Shown here piece by piece: positions 26,541 through 39,100 of a stretch of 64,000 bases of DNA; the stretch's first letter is position 1, and every line of letters begins with the position of its first letter. The notes beneath the pieces are model-generated. The model was not told where the DNA came from. It made no database searches and was given only the letters and a program-made list of their open reading frames with translations. A program made the translations under genes and the position numbers. The DNA comes from Hyalella azteca (lineage: Eukaryota; Arthropoda; Malacostraca; Amphipoda; Hyalellidae): positions 62,001 to 126,000 of the forward strand of contig NW_025947133.1 of the NCBI RefSeq assembly GCF_000764305.2, in the 5' to 3' direction.

Positions 26541-27443
26541 TTAACGGCTTTAGATTTTTGGATTATCGTACTGAACCTGCCTCTTCATATTGATGCCGTT
26601 ATAATTGTAGTTCAAGTTGAAATTTTTTTACATATTTATATTTTAGGATTTTTGAGGTTAACTTACCCCCGGTTTGGTTAGAAATTAAAAAATACGGTGC
26701 AGTTTTTAATTGTGCAAAATATTTTAATAAGTTGCCGGATGATTTTAAAATAGATGGTTCTAAATTCCTTTAGAGACTAAATTCGGCAATTTTTTTCTTA
26801 CCATTATTAATTTTGATTCGATTATCATGTAAGATTACAGTAATTTGACAGGCTGTTTTCAATTACAGCCTAATTTTCAGTGTATAATGCATCTTTTGCC
26901 ATATGCTTGCTTCAAGTGATATGCTATTATCAGTTTTTTTTTGAGGTTTTTGTAATGGGTGTATTTATTTTGGGAAACTTTCTGTCATTCTTATCATTAC
27001 CGTATTATCATTTAAATGGGGTTAAAATACCACCTTGTAGCCTGCAAAGCTTTTGTTAGCTTGTGGGCGTTCAATATTTTCAATTTCAATATTACGCACA
27101 AAAAAAATTAAATTAGTTTTTATTTCAGATTTTATTGTTACTTCTGTGAGGGCAACAGAATCTCTGTTTAACTAAGACAAAATCCTGATCAAGACATTAA
27201 TATTTTATATGGCCTTCACAATGGAGCGTTCCGAACACTATTGATAGATTAACAAGACAGACTAACCGTATCTCTGTCTCCCGTCAGGAAGTTTGCTATC
27301 GTAAAACTTACACGAAAATCTAACGAACATCGACGAAAGACCGACAGGCTGGCTTTGTTCTCCAGAAACTGTGGAGAAATTTTTGGCTTTTTGTCGGAAA
27401 CTTCTGAATGGCTTTGGTGTCATTCATTTCCTATTGACTGAAA

Positions 27444-27611
27444 CAGAATTTGAACCATTTCAGACTGATACCATTGTACTTTCAAATTTCTCCTGTTACT
27501 CTGAATTTGACGGAAAACTTTTAGATTGTAGTTTTCAGCCATTTCAGCCTGATGCTATTGTACTTTCAAATTTCTCCTGTTACTCTGAATTTAACTGAAA
27601 ACTTTTAGATT
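27444..27611 (+). repeat. Direct duplication of about 81 bp
   Basis: Two copies of ccatttcagactgataccat and the following attgtactttcaaatttctc, with cttttagattg at the ends. The frame stays open through both, but no protein family is seen. Confidence 0.65.
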
Positions 27612-28639
27612 GATTGATCATTTTCAAATATTATTTATAAGTCGGCTACAGTTTCTACCCGTCATGTTTTACTTGATGGTTATTAGCAACCGAACCTGAA
27701 GAGCTTGATCCAATAAGTTCATTTCCTGAGATAATAATTTCGGATAAATGATTTATGCTGCAAAACTTAATTAAATGCAAGTGCTAATTTGATAATAATA
27801 TTAAATGTAATACAGTATAACAACATTAATATTTAATTTTATCTCGCTTAACCATTCATTAATTTTTCGCTGAACCAAATATTTTAAAATGATAAATTTA
27901 AAATCCACTTGCAAGAGCATTACTTCTGCAAATGGAGTGGTCGCGTGCGACGCAATTGATAGGAAGTCAGATGGCGACGTCGCTGGACGCGGCTGATAGA
28001 GGAAATAATCCCGGCTTTGTCTGGCGGTAACGAACGAGGGTCCTGTTCTAAAGCTGAATTTCGAGTCAGACTAGCCAATGCCTGCAAAAATGTCGTAGAA
28101 ACGAAAATAATTGATAGTAGACTCGTGCTTTTGTTTTTCAATATAAGTAAATTTTACTCATACATTGTCTTGATCTCAACAGACCATCTGTGCGTCGAGT
28201 GTTCGGAATTGAGTAGTAGCACTTTTGTGCGTTGGATATTTTATCTTAGCTTAATAGTCTTATATTTCTTCATAGATTAGTAGGCCTAAAACTAACGTGC
28301 ATATATTTCAGTAATTGCAGCTGTGTCAGATGTCCTAAGTTTTCAACTGCCAAGTGAAGACAATAGTTCATTGTATTCCCGACACGTATTGTGGACCTGA
28401 ACTTTATGGGAGGACAGCAATGAAACGCCATCAGCCAAAGGACTGGCAGCTAAAAACTGCAACGAGCCGAGCACAAATTTTATTGCCAAGTCGAACATAA
28501 ACTACAAGAGAAAAGGACGCTAGGAGTACACTCTGTGAGGTCCTAAAATATCTGAGAACGTGTCCCTTGAGGTTTGTACTGTCGACACAATTTTTCTTCG
28601 GCAGCCGAACTGTTATGATAGCCTCTGAACATTCTTGCT

Positions 28640-28830
28640 ACTGCAGCCCAACTTTTGTGATAATCTCCTGACACTCCTGCCTCGGCAGCTGAACTGTTGT
28701 GATAATCTCTTTACACTCCTGCCTCGGCAGCTGAACTGTTGTGATACTGTCTCTTATACACATCTAGATGTGTATAAGAGACAGCAGTTGTTATAATCTC
28801 TTTACACTCCTGCCTGCATGGTCAGCCACA
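28640..28830 (+). repeat. About 42-bp tandem repeat broken by an adapter
   Basis: The unit is tgataatctctttacactcc then tgcctcggcagctgaactgt. About four copies are recognisable, and looser ones continue to 28940. Confidence 0.75.
28747..28784. other. Mate-pair junction adapter (artefact)
   Basis: Same 38-base palindrome, here inside a 42-bp tandem repeat. The repeat units on either side may have been joined wrongly. Confidence 0.96.
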
Positions 28831-29242
28831 TGCACACTCCTGCTCTAAAGTTTTTTACGACTGTAATTTTTTACGACCGTAATCTGTAATAATCTCCGCA
28901 CACTCTTGGCTTGACCGCAAAGCTGTTGTGATAATGTCAACTGGAAGTCATTACGATATGCACAGTCGATGCACGTGAAGTTAGAAAGACTTTTGAGACA
29001 TTAAGAATTTAGAGTTGACACTCCACAATGAATCTACCTTTAGTCTATGCAAGTTATTTTGTTGCAAATAATTATATTGCAGGCTGTAATGGAAGTTTCA
29101 GGATTTCGTAGTATTCTGCACAAAAGTATTAAAGAAAGAATAATAAGTTGATACGGTCTCCTACATGCACAGAATAAAAAACAAAAAAAAACAAAACTAC
29201 CTAAAAATTGTTGTGCTCTGACTGATACTAGTGAAACAAACA

Positions 29243-29412
29243 AAGAATATCACTATAATACTAGTGATGCAACAAATAATATCATTTTGATACTAGTCAA
29301 ACAAACAAATAATGTCAGTATAATACTAGCGAAACAAACAAATAATGTTACTATAATACTAGTGAAACAATCAAATAATATCATTATAATACTAGTGAAA
29401 CCAACAAATACT
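29243..29412 (+). repeat. About 34-bp tandem repeat, five copies
   Basis: The unit is aaataatgtcactataatac then tagtgaaacaaac. Copies vary at single positions. Confidence 0.8.
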
Positions 29413-30244
29413 GATCAGTGACGTGAATCATTCTGATCAAAATAACTCCGAGCTGCTCCAGGATGTCAGCAGAGATCGATGCCCTATTATCTTCCGATGC
29501 TCCTGCAATTCTTTTATCGATACCGGGGGCTATAATCTAAGCAGGCTATGGCTTGGCTCGCGTGACCTTCGGCCGATGCTATCAGTGGAAATTCTGTTTG
29601 CTCTAAACAAATTTCGTCAGAAACAGCTGGAAGGATCTGCTTGAATACTCACGATAGAAATTACGTAGTTTTGTAACACTAAATACACATTGAATATTCA
29701 TAAATTTGTCAGAAATGATGGTTTTTGGTGAAATTTCTGAGAGAATGTGACTTATTGTTAAGCAACGTACGTATGTGTAAAATTACAGGCAACAAATTAA
29801 CGCGACCGATTCAATTATATTTTAATAGAAATATGTATTGATCGAAAAGTGCGATTCGTATATATTGTATTGATTATCTATTGAGAGAAAAGTTTTAATT
29901 TAGGTAATTGCCATTAGAATCTTTAGGAAAAACCTATTTTGATGATTGGAAATTTTTGTTTAATAAGTTCAGCTGAGGTGTCACCTTGTTAATTAAGAAT
30001 ACAATTTAAACGAAGAATGCTGCCACGCATTGAATATGAAATAATTATATTTTCTTCCAGTAAGAGCAGTGCAGCAGGCATATTGCCTTAAGTTGATCTC
30101 AAGATTCTATCTACAATATGGACCTGGCTCTTGACCTCCATTTTTTATGGATATTGTAGGCAATCTGCCGTCCAATCTACTAACACCTGCCCGCCCTGCT
30201 GGCGCGTGCTGGGCCACGCCATCACCTTGTGGACTTATTAGCGC

Positions 30245-30425
30245 ATTTCTCATTTATGGCATAAATGCATTATTGTGCTCGTCATGTCCGTCCGTCTGTC
30301 TGTCCGTCTGTCTGTCCGTCTGTCTGTCCGTCTGTCAGTCCATGACTTCATGTTTTCGTCGACGATGAAAATGCGCTCTCTGTCACTCACTACAGTGAGT
30401 ACTGAGTTATATTTTTTATTATGAA
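30245..30425 (+). repeat. Dispersed TCCG-repeat element, copy 3
   Basis: This copy has the longest tetranucleotide core of the three: alternating tccg and tctg over about 55 bp after attgtgctcgtcatg. It is followed by gttttcgtcgacgatgaaaa, gcgctctctgtcactcac and gagttatattttttatt. The start at tttctcattta matches copy 2. Confidence 0.75.
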
Positions 30426-31261
30426 TTTTGATCTTTAATAACATGGCGCGCACTTCTTCAATTGTTAATTCTCCGGGTTATATTAACATCACTATCATGC
30501 AGGTTATATTTCCCTCTCAGTAATGAAAATCAAACAATTGCTTCCTTCCATATTCATCTGAAAAAAGATTAAATGCATTTTGAAGTTTTCTTAGCATTTC
30601 GCTATAAAGGTTGTCGCAAAAATTTCTACTTTTTCTCTCTACCTTCCTACTCACGACAAGGAATTCCAGTTATAATCATGCCTGTAGTCCGGTGAACTCT
30701 AAATTATAATACCAGAGTATTATACCTGAGATGGTATTAGCGAGCTGCGTGTTCTAGTTTGAGTTGTACTATAGCAATTGTTATTCCCAAGTGAGCAAGA
30801 AACTCCTAACAAAATTCCTAAATAGAAAGTTAGCTCGGCAGAGACGATCTTGTGTCTCTGAGCCGTCAAACCCTGTAGGGAGCATCAAAAATTTCACATC
30901 AAACTTTTCCGTTAAACTGTTACTGCCAAGAGTGAATATGTTATGATGCCACGAAAATTTCATACTGTAATGTTTACTTTATATGTATATCAAATACACT
31001 TGTATTGTACATTCTTGCAAGCTAAATCAATTTAAAATTATGAAAAAATATGTTCTACTGTAATTTTTTATTTCAGACTGCATCTACTCAACCACGGACG
31101 TATTTCAACCGTTGCTTCGGACACTTCAGATGGTGTGACGATTGCACCATCAAATTGCTTTTATAAGCGTCACAATTTCTGGTACGTCATGCAGTGTTCT
31201 CAGTACAGTTGCGACGCTGATGTCATACAAAAATATTCCGTTGCCTAAGTAATCATAGCGT

Positions 31262-31412
31262 TAATGTATATTACCGTTACGTGTGTATTAACTTAATGTG
31301 TGTATTGACGTAACATGTGTATATTAACATAACGTGTATATTAACGTAACTTGTATGTTAAGGTAACGTGTATATTAATGTAACGTGTATATTAACGTAA
31401 TGTAATGTTAGA
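31262..31412 (+). repeat. Short tandem repeat gtaacgtgtatattaac
   Basis: About eight copies of a 17-18 bp unit (gtaacgtgtatattaac with variants). Confidence 0.75.
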
Positions 31413-32611
31413 GCGTTACTGATATTTCGCGATGATGCTTGCTGTGTTAATACCATAATGAATTCACATCATGCATCATTAATGTATTTCATTGAAATTA
31501 ATGATAGTTTCAATTTTTTAATTTATTATTCATGATTAACTTGCTCAGTAATTAATTTCTAAATATGCTTAAAATCTGTGGGGTACTGTTATTTGGGATA
31601 ATCATCTTGTTTTTTCTGTATTATTTAAATTACGTTAACCAGTAATTCTTCTATGCTATTATTTACATAGCATGAACTACTTCTTGTTTAAATAAATTGG
31701 TAACTTGAATATTTATTGCCAAAAATTAGTTTGAGCTTTACGTTACTAGGAGATTGAATACTTCAATATTTACCTCGCTTATTGATGATTTTGTATTGCA
31801 GGTTCTGGACGATTTCCTGAGGGAGAAGTTTAGCCGTCGAAGCCCGCAAAGGTGCTACACCTTTTCACTTAATCTTCGCACTGAAAATATTTATATGAAA
31901 CTAGTTCAGAAACGTAAATTTCTATCAAATCTATATATGTATATTGGTGGCTGCAGAAGTCTTTTCTAGTTAAAATTCGCTATAAGCTACTACAGCAAAA
32001 TTCCAACTTCACGAATGTATCGATAGGTTCGCTTTATTTTTGTATGGGTGTCATAATCTGAACGGCATCAAGGTCATTCGAAAACTATCCATCAAGAACT
32101 ATATGCACCAAAATACAAAAGTCGCAACAGCATTAAGACTTGCGTATTTCAGTACAATTTCATCCTTCATTGCTGAGATTACATTGTTTCTCACTGTATC
32201 GACGTCTCTCCAATAACGTCTCGTAAATAACTTTTCTGTCCAACGTCTTGCCGAGATTTTTCCACTCCCACCTGCCTTCTCGGAGACAGCGTCGTTAGTC
32301 AACGTGACAATCGGGAGGCCAGCCCTGAACCTTTGCTTGTTCTCCAAACAGACGAGATATTGCTGTTGGGGCCACGCTTTTGTCCGCTGGTCGGACAAGT
32401 ATCATACAGGTTCTTATTGGACTACTATTGGAATATAGAGGAAACTTTCCTTCTACCTTCATATCCGTGGAGAGTAGAGAAATGTAAGATTGGTACTACA
32501 GTTAATACCGAAATAATATATTTTCTGATCTAAACAGTTTTAATGTGCAACAATGTACTCAATACCTGATGACTTACAAAAGCAAGACGAGCGAGTTATT
32601 TGATCGCTACT

Positions 32612-32728
32612 ATGCCGACGGCACTTATCATTTTTGACCACGTGTTTCTGCTTATATTGTTCCTCATCGCGCTCTTCTTCGGAGTGGTTGTCGTTGTGAC
32701 AAAAGCCATCAATAACAGAAAGGTGTAA
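32612..32728 (+). CDS. Small single-pass membrane protein, candidate
   Basis: This short frame has 38 codons (MPTALIIFDHVFLLILFLIA, then LFFGVVVVVTKAINNRKV). Residues about 5-29 form a strongly hydrophobic segment followed by a basic tail. The last codons overlap a good donor (aaag then gtgtaagt), so it could instead be a 5' exon supplying a membrane anchor. It has higher GC than its surroundings. A second small membrane frame follows 145 bp downstream. Function is unknown. Confidence 0.4.
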   Translation: MPTALIIFDHVFLLILFLIALFFGVVVVVTKAINNRKV

Positions 32729-32873
32729 GTCATTAACAAGATGCGAATAAATCTAGAATTTTTCGTTTAATTACTGTGAACAGTGCAGCATTTAACGATA
32801 AAAACATCTTTTATTCAGTGTTCGGTAATGTGCAAAATTTATTAGCGTTCAAATGCTCTCTGAATTTCTCAAA

Positions 32874-33059
32874 ATGTTTCATTTCGCAACGACCGACTTG
32901 GCGTTCTTGGGGGTAGTGTTCGTGGCGGCCGTCGGTACGTTCCTGTACACCGTCATATTGCCACTACTGCAGCCGCTCAGGCAGACTCCCGCCACTCACG
33001 TCCTAACGAAAGAGATCCCAGTGCCTGAAGATGCTGTTGCCCCCATCATTGATGTGTAG
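32874..33059 (+). CDS. Small membrane protein, candidate
   Basis: From the ATG at 32874 this frame encodes 61 residues. An in-frame ATG at 32853 would add seven. The sequence has one hydrophobic stretch (TDLAFLGVVFVAAVGTFLYT, then VILPLL) and a polar tail LTKEIPVPEDAVAPIIDV. Its codons are GC-rich at third positions, unlike the AT-rich flanks, which supports real coding. With the preceding 38-codon frame it may form one locus making short membrane peptides or alternative first exons. No family is recognised. Confidence 0.45.
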   Translation: MFHFATTDLAFLGVVFVAAVGTFLYTVILPLLQPLRQTPATHVLTKEIPVPEDAVAPIIDV

Positions 33060-33066
33060 CAATGTC

Positions 33067-33548
33067 TTAATTAAGTGCTGAACTGGTCGGGGCTCTTGTT
33101 TTTTACATACTATGTTGGGAAAAATCTCATATACTGCGCTACATCTATAAGGCGAGAGACTCCTGAGCGTATTTATTATCAATGCATCGGAATCATACAA
33201 GGAATCGAACTGCCAGATAAAATGCTTGTTGAAGCTTCACGTCGAGACCGAAGATTTCAAGAAAACTTTTTACCCGAACTTCCTCCACACGCGCAAATTT
33301 TACTTTCCAGCTTGAATTCCAATTCCTTGAGGGCAGTTTCCTACCGAAATGAACAGAGAAGCATGTGCTCAAGATCAAACTTTGATTTCAAAGGAACAGT
33401 CAACTCTTACGGCTGCAAGAAGGCATTGTCTTTTGGGGCTCACGGAAGTCATTGGCAGGATTTGTTTGACTTGCCTTACGAACTGCAGAGAAAACTAGCC
33501 TTAAGCAAAGACCTGGAACTTCTGCAATATAATTCTTACAAACTTTGA
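33067..33548 (+). CDS. Unassigned open frame of about 157 codons
   Basis: This frame is open to TGA at 33546-33548 without being made of repeats, and includes RFQENFLPELPPHAQILLSS and HWQDLFDLPYELQRKLALSK. There is no ATG near its beginning; the first is at PDKMLVEAS. If real it would be an exon or a 3' part. It lies just after two small membrane-protein frames on the same strand. No known domain is recognised and chance openness is possible. Confidence 0.25.
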
Positions 33549-35907
33549 GTGAATGTAGCGCTTCATCCTCAGCATTAAATATCTAAAATCTTTGTGAAAT
33601 TACGAAGAATGTTGAAACATCCCGGTTTCTGGTCTTTAGAAGCGGAAGTTAGTACAAAATCAATTGTCCATATCGGATAAAGTTTGTTATTGTAAAGTAA
33701 TATACATCAGTTTAGTCTCAGTGCAAATTTTACGGCAATGGAAGTCTGTACACGGTGGTCCAAAAAAAGGCGAAATAAAATTTTGAAGCAGAATATTTTC
33801 TGGCTTAAGTTAGATAGTGAAATAAATGGTTCAGTTTCGTACTCTTTGAGAACATTTTCGTCAATGGTACGCTCTATATATCGTATGCGACCAGGGCGTG
33901 GCGCGCAATGAACAATCTGCAATTCAAGTGAATTTGAAATGACGCACTTTGTGTCGATGCGTCTATGTCTGCAAGAAATCAATACTCGAGTCTATTCCTT
34001 GCGTCGTACACAGTCATCGATATTGTATAGCTTCAATATTGTCGTCGAGTTAATAATCGGCATTAAAGTAAAACATTAATCTTCTAGGCAACTATAGCTT
34101 CTTATAATCTGCGTAAACTTAGTAGCCAGTTACTAGTTAACTGTCCATTTCTTTAACTTTAATTGAAATTATATGATGACACTATATATGAAATGTATAG
34201 CCAATATTTACCGGGTTTGAGGGATTTAAGATTCAGGACAAAAATTGATTCGAGAACTCAATGTCGTCTGTGAACATTGTTATAAAAAATTAATATTTAT
34301 CATCGCAGAAATTTTTCTGCAGTTTTACCCATTGTAATCGTAGGTTATTACCGCGGCCAGGGCAGGAAACTATCAATTCTTATACAGCATCACAAAAAAA
34401 CATCTCGCAATTCGATTCGTTGACTACAGAGAACAGTCATGATTGACAGGCTAAGAACGTGTGAACTCTTGTTAGCTGTGCTACATTTGCTAACGTTAGA
34501 CAGCGGTCTAACTCAATGAGTCTAACAAATTAGTCGATAGAAACCAAAATTTAACACCAATCAATAAATCTGGAACTTTACCGTTTGTAACTGTGCTATT
34601 GAGAATTTCGACTGCGCTTCCGGTTGTACTAACATTAGTGTTGGGTTACGTAAATCTCGCCATGCGGGTTTCCAGTTGCCATACCAATAACGGATGTGAA
34701 CAATTTTAAACAACGATTTAGCGAATATTATAAAGCCTGTGAACCTGAGATGCGTAAAAGTTGTATCCCCCACATTGTATCCCCTGATGACAACAGTAGT
34801 TGTATTTGATTTTAGGAAACCTAATGGTCTAAATTGTTCGATAATTCCAGTATTCGAAAGTCTAGCTGACTTGAACTGGCGGGAGCAAACTCTTTTCAAA
34901 AAAGCATTATGTATTAATTAATTTGTGTATGATGCTGTATCGGTATAATTGTTGTTTACTTGGTTGCGTATAGAATTACTAATAACCAACTCAATGCAGC
35001 TCAAGAAATATTGATCGTACATTTGGGTGTGACTTTTGTCCAGAAAACTGTCAAATCTTCCAACTTAACCTGACAGAACATAGAAGTGTGATAGCAGTTA
35101 TTAATGTTATTGTAACCCTCGTTAAAAAACCTTTTGTGGGTACAAAGATTTAGACACGGCGCACTTATAATAATGTCGTAAAATTAACTTCAATGCAGTA
35201 TTCATTCATTTACCTTTTATCATTGGAATACGTAATATTAATAGAAATGGGTGAAACGTTACTTAATAATCACTCCTTAATGTTGTGGCATTAGAATCTC
35301 GGATATTTTAGCTGAACAAGAAAGATTTACTGGATTCACAATTTTTATATAATGGCAACAATCGACTGATATCGTAACATTGAATTTATGAGAGAATGAG
35401 TCCGAAAAAAATAACATAATATCAGTCGGCGGTGAACGAAGATTTGAGCAATTGTTGCGACATTGTAGTTTGCGTCTATAAATGCCATTGTGTGAACTAA
35501 TGCTAGTTGGAGGCCGCCATTTTTCAAGAGCATGAATTTCCAATGTAACAACTGTCACTGTGTACAGAATATTTTTTTCAATGCTCTGATACGAGATTTA
35601 ACATGTATACAATAAAAAGGGTGTTGAGAATATCAATGATTATTTTGCAGTGTGTATTTTGCACATCTTCTGCCACTAATAATGCAATGATGAGAGTAAA
35701 CATGAGAAAAGTTTATTAAGTTCGTGTTTACAAATGTGTTAACCTGATACAGTTATAACTTTTCAGAAACGCCATCAACTTTAACATAACTTTACCATAT
35801 CATCCCACATGTGACGTCCAGCTAAATAACTGCAATAACTGAAATTGTTTTAGCAAATAATAAAATGAATGGAATGATGAATATACCGGAAGAGAACACA
35901 TCCTTTA

Positions 35908-36164
35908 TGCTGGAGCAAGGTTGCCAGATGGTCTTAAAAACGGACAATCCGCGAACAAAAAAGGCCTGTAACTCAATATATATACTAGTATATCTGTAGG
36001 TTCCGGTAACAAAATTCATTTATTTTTATTGTAGTTTTTTTTTTAAATTTAATTAGGAAGTACCCTTATCATACATTTTATCCGGCTAAAACAATTGAAA
36101 AAAAAAATTAATTGCGGAATTTGTCCGGAAAAAAGTCCGTCTGGCCACCCTGTACGTGCTGGAG
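35908..36164. mobile_element. hAT-like MITE with 8-bp flanking repeat
   Basis: The left end is caaggttgccagatgg. The right end, on the complementary strand, is cagggtggccagacgg, so the ends are imperfect inverted repeats about 220 bp apart. The 8-mer tgctggag occurs at 35908-35915 and 36157-36164, as expected for hAT target-site duplication, although four extra bases (tacg) separate the right end from its 8-mer. The interior is AT-rich and non-coding. Confidence 0.55.
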
Positions 36165-36169
36165 AACTC

Positions 36170-39100
36170 ACAAGTTCGACAGCACATCCGATGAGGACGT
36201 ACTGGTGTAATGTTTTTTGCTGTGGCAGTTTAATTAAGGAAATTAGGCGCTCACAGATGCAGAGGTTTAGGGAAAGACCTTTTGCCCAATCCAAAGCAAA
36301 CATCACCGACGGGACTAGCTACCCTGGGACCGTTCATGGTTGTTTGTTCAATGAACTCAGAACTTGATGTTAACGATAGCCTTAAAACATAGGCTACTTT
36401 TCTATTTTAAAAATAACTTTAAATGACATAGGCTGACTTTAAATTTTAAAAATGATGTTTTCAGTAGTTTGCAGAATGAGAAAAACGATCCAGAACCTTA
36501 AATAAACGTAAAAAATTTGATTCACGAAATGACACATGTCGATGTTTCTGGCCATCGAAGGCAAGGTTCGTGGCGATCTCTTGAAAGCAACAATGAAAAT
36601 TTACTATAAATTCACATGATTGTTGCCAAAACATATAAAACTCAAATAAATTTATTCAATGATTCATGGTCAGACTTAATAAGCAATTTTCTCACTTCAA
36701 CTTCGTGTCCTAAGTTGAATTAATAATTAACGATGCTCGCCGGAGGCAGCAAAAAAATTTTAAAAGATTTACACGCAATTTTAACGCGCTTGTGCCAAGC
36801 ACCAAATCGATTCAAATTCTACTGCTTGCTTGTCTCCCTAAACATTTTATAGTTTTTGTACCTGACAGGATACATTAGGTAAATGTGTACTTTAGAATAC
36901 CAGCAAAGCGAGTATCATTTATTCAATAAAAAGCATCAAAGTATCAAGTTATTCAACAAGCAGTATGCATTATCAAACATTCGAAATTTTAGATTCACTA
37001 AGATGATTAACAGGCGTTTTTATACTTGCACAGAATGTCCTGACTCAGCACAATGCCTAATTTACAGCTAAATTGAATTTTTGACAAGTAAAAGTATATT
37101 GTGTCAAATCGATAACTAATCTAGTCTTCTTAGCATAGAAAATACGTGGTTATTAAGTGTTATTATTAAAGTCATTATTAGGTCTTTCTAACACCATGTT
37201 GAACATATTTCTGGACAGAGCAGGATGAGACGCGTCGGTAATGCATATAAGAGACAGATCTTTGCAATATAAGCATCGAAACTGTAAACGCAAATGGCTT
37301 GTCAAGGTTTAATCATGCGTAGAATTGTATATGAGGTGTTCTAAAAACTATGAAAATAAAATTTATTTCCCACAGGCGTTTTTCACTTGTATTCATTATA
37401 AAACTTTGTTATTCAGTTACTGAAGAATTTAAAGGATTCGTATTCATAACATTGATATTGAACTATTAATGCGCTGCTGCCATAAATCTACTAACTGCTT
37501 GCAATTAAAATTTGCTTTAATATTCAATATTAGGTTTCCGGAATAATATTTCCATGAAGAATAGTTAACGCCAGCGTTAAGCAGATGTTTATATACATAA
37601 TTGAACTATTCAATCTAATATGATTCTAATATTTCGCAACACGAAAGAGTTTCGTCTCTGAAATGTAAAAAATAGTTATGGAGCATCCACTGCACTAACA
37701 CGCAGGTTAAAATGTTTTAAATGCAAGTACAACCAGTCATACCATTTTAAAGATTTCATCAAAGGCTCCTCCGTCTTTGATGCTTTTAGACGAGATCCAA
37801 CATGAGCTTAGTCGATCGACCGATAATTGCGTAATATTCTCGAGGGATCAAAAGATTAAAAACCAAATAATGATTCTTGAGAGGAGATTTGATCCATTTG
37901 GTTGTATTTGTAAATTAACAAATGTACTAGAGTTTTGTTTGTGTGAAAATTACTCCAATAATTTTGAATGAAAATTGCTGACGTGGCATAACCAAGGTTG
38001 ATAGGACGATACAAGAATTTCTAGCAGTTCCATTAATTAATCGCGGTGCAATTGGAAATAACAGAGACCAACGGAAGCAATGGAGATTTTATTGAACGTC
38101 AGAAGGAAGTGCATTTAGAGAAGCCAGAATGACCTGAGAAACGTACACAACTGCAGGACAATCAGTCTGGGTGCAGAAATTTAGAGTATTGTATAACTAT
38201 ATTTTAAGATGAGAAGGAGTCACATATACAATAAGATTGTGGGCATCTCTCTCAAATGTCACTGCTGGAACGTGGTTATTTACGCACAAAATTTTAGTAC
38301 AATTGATAGTTTATGACATAGATGACACGCACAGCTGGGGATTAGAGGTCAAACTTTGCTATATAGAATCTTATATAGAAAGTGGAATCAGTTATATAGG
38401 AAGCTAGAAGCCCATGCAGTTCTTCAATTGAGAATTTGTGAAAATTAAATCTCTTCATAAAGACTTTCTGGTGTATTCGAGCATCTTATTCATACGAGAA
38501 CAAACACAATTACCTTGATTGTTCGATACATCTAGATCAGTCTTAAAATATTCTATTATCAACTAAATTCCTAAATTATTATCAACTAAATTACTAATAT
38601 AAACGTCAAAGGTGTTAGGGAATTAGAATTTAGTATTTTCAAAATTTTGTATTTTTGTAATTTTAGTTTTCAGTTTAAAAATGCGGAAGTTAGATTTGTA
38701 GGTTATAGTCCGTGTTAGTGAGTCCCGCATTTGAACCCACAGTGTCAAGGTGTGTTTTAACTTGGTTATTTGTTGGTTCCTGTGTTTTGCATTTTGTGGT
38801 TATTCCGAGATGTTCTTTATTCTGTTATATTCTGTAAAGTTAGATTAGTTTATTCATCAGAAGGTTTGTTCATACTTTGTCTTTTGTTCGTTTATATGTT
38901 AGTTCAGGTTATTTATTCTTTGTTCTTTTTCTTTAGGTGAGTTTTGGAACTACATATTCAAGAGAGTGGTTTCTGAAGTGTCTTTCATTGCAAGCCTTTG
39001 TTGGGGTCTACGTTAAAGTACTATTAGTACGGCTGGCCGAACCTGGGTGACCCCAGCAAAGGAACATATTTTTCTGATGGGTCAATAATAATTAAAAATT

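Noticed and set aside
37240..37257. Fourth adapter insertion
   Set aside because: Only 12 bases match the mosaic end and the upstream part does not fit. Listed as possible only.
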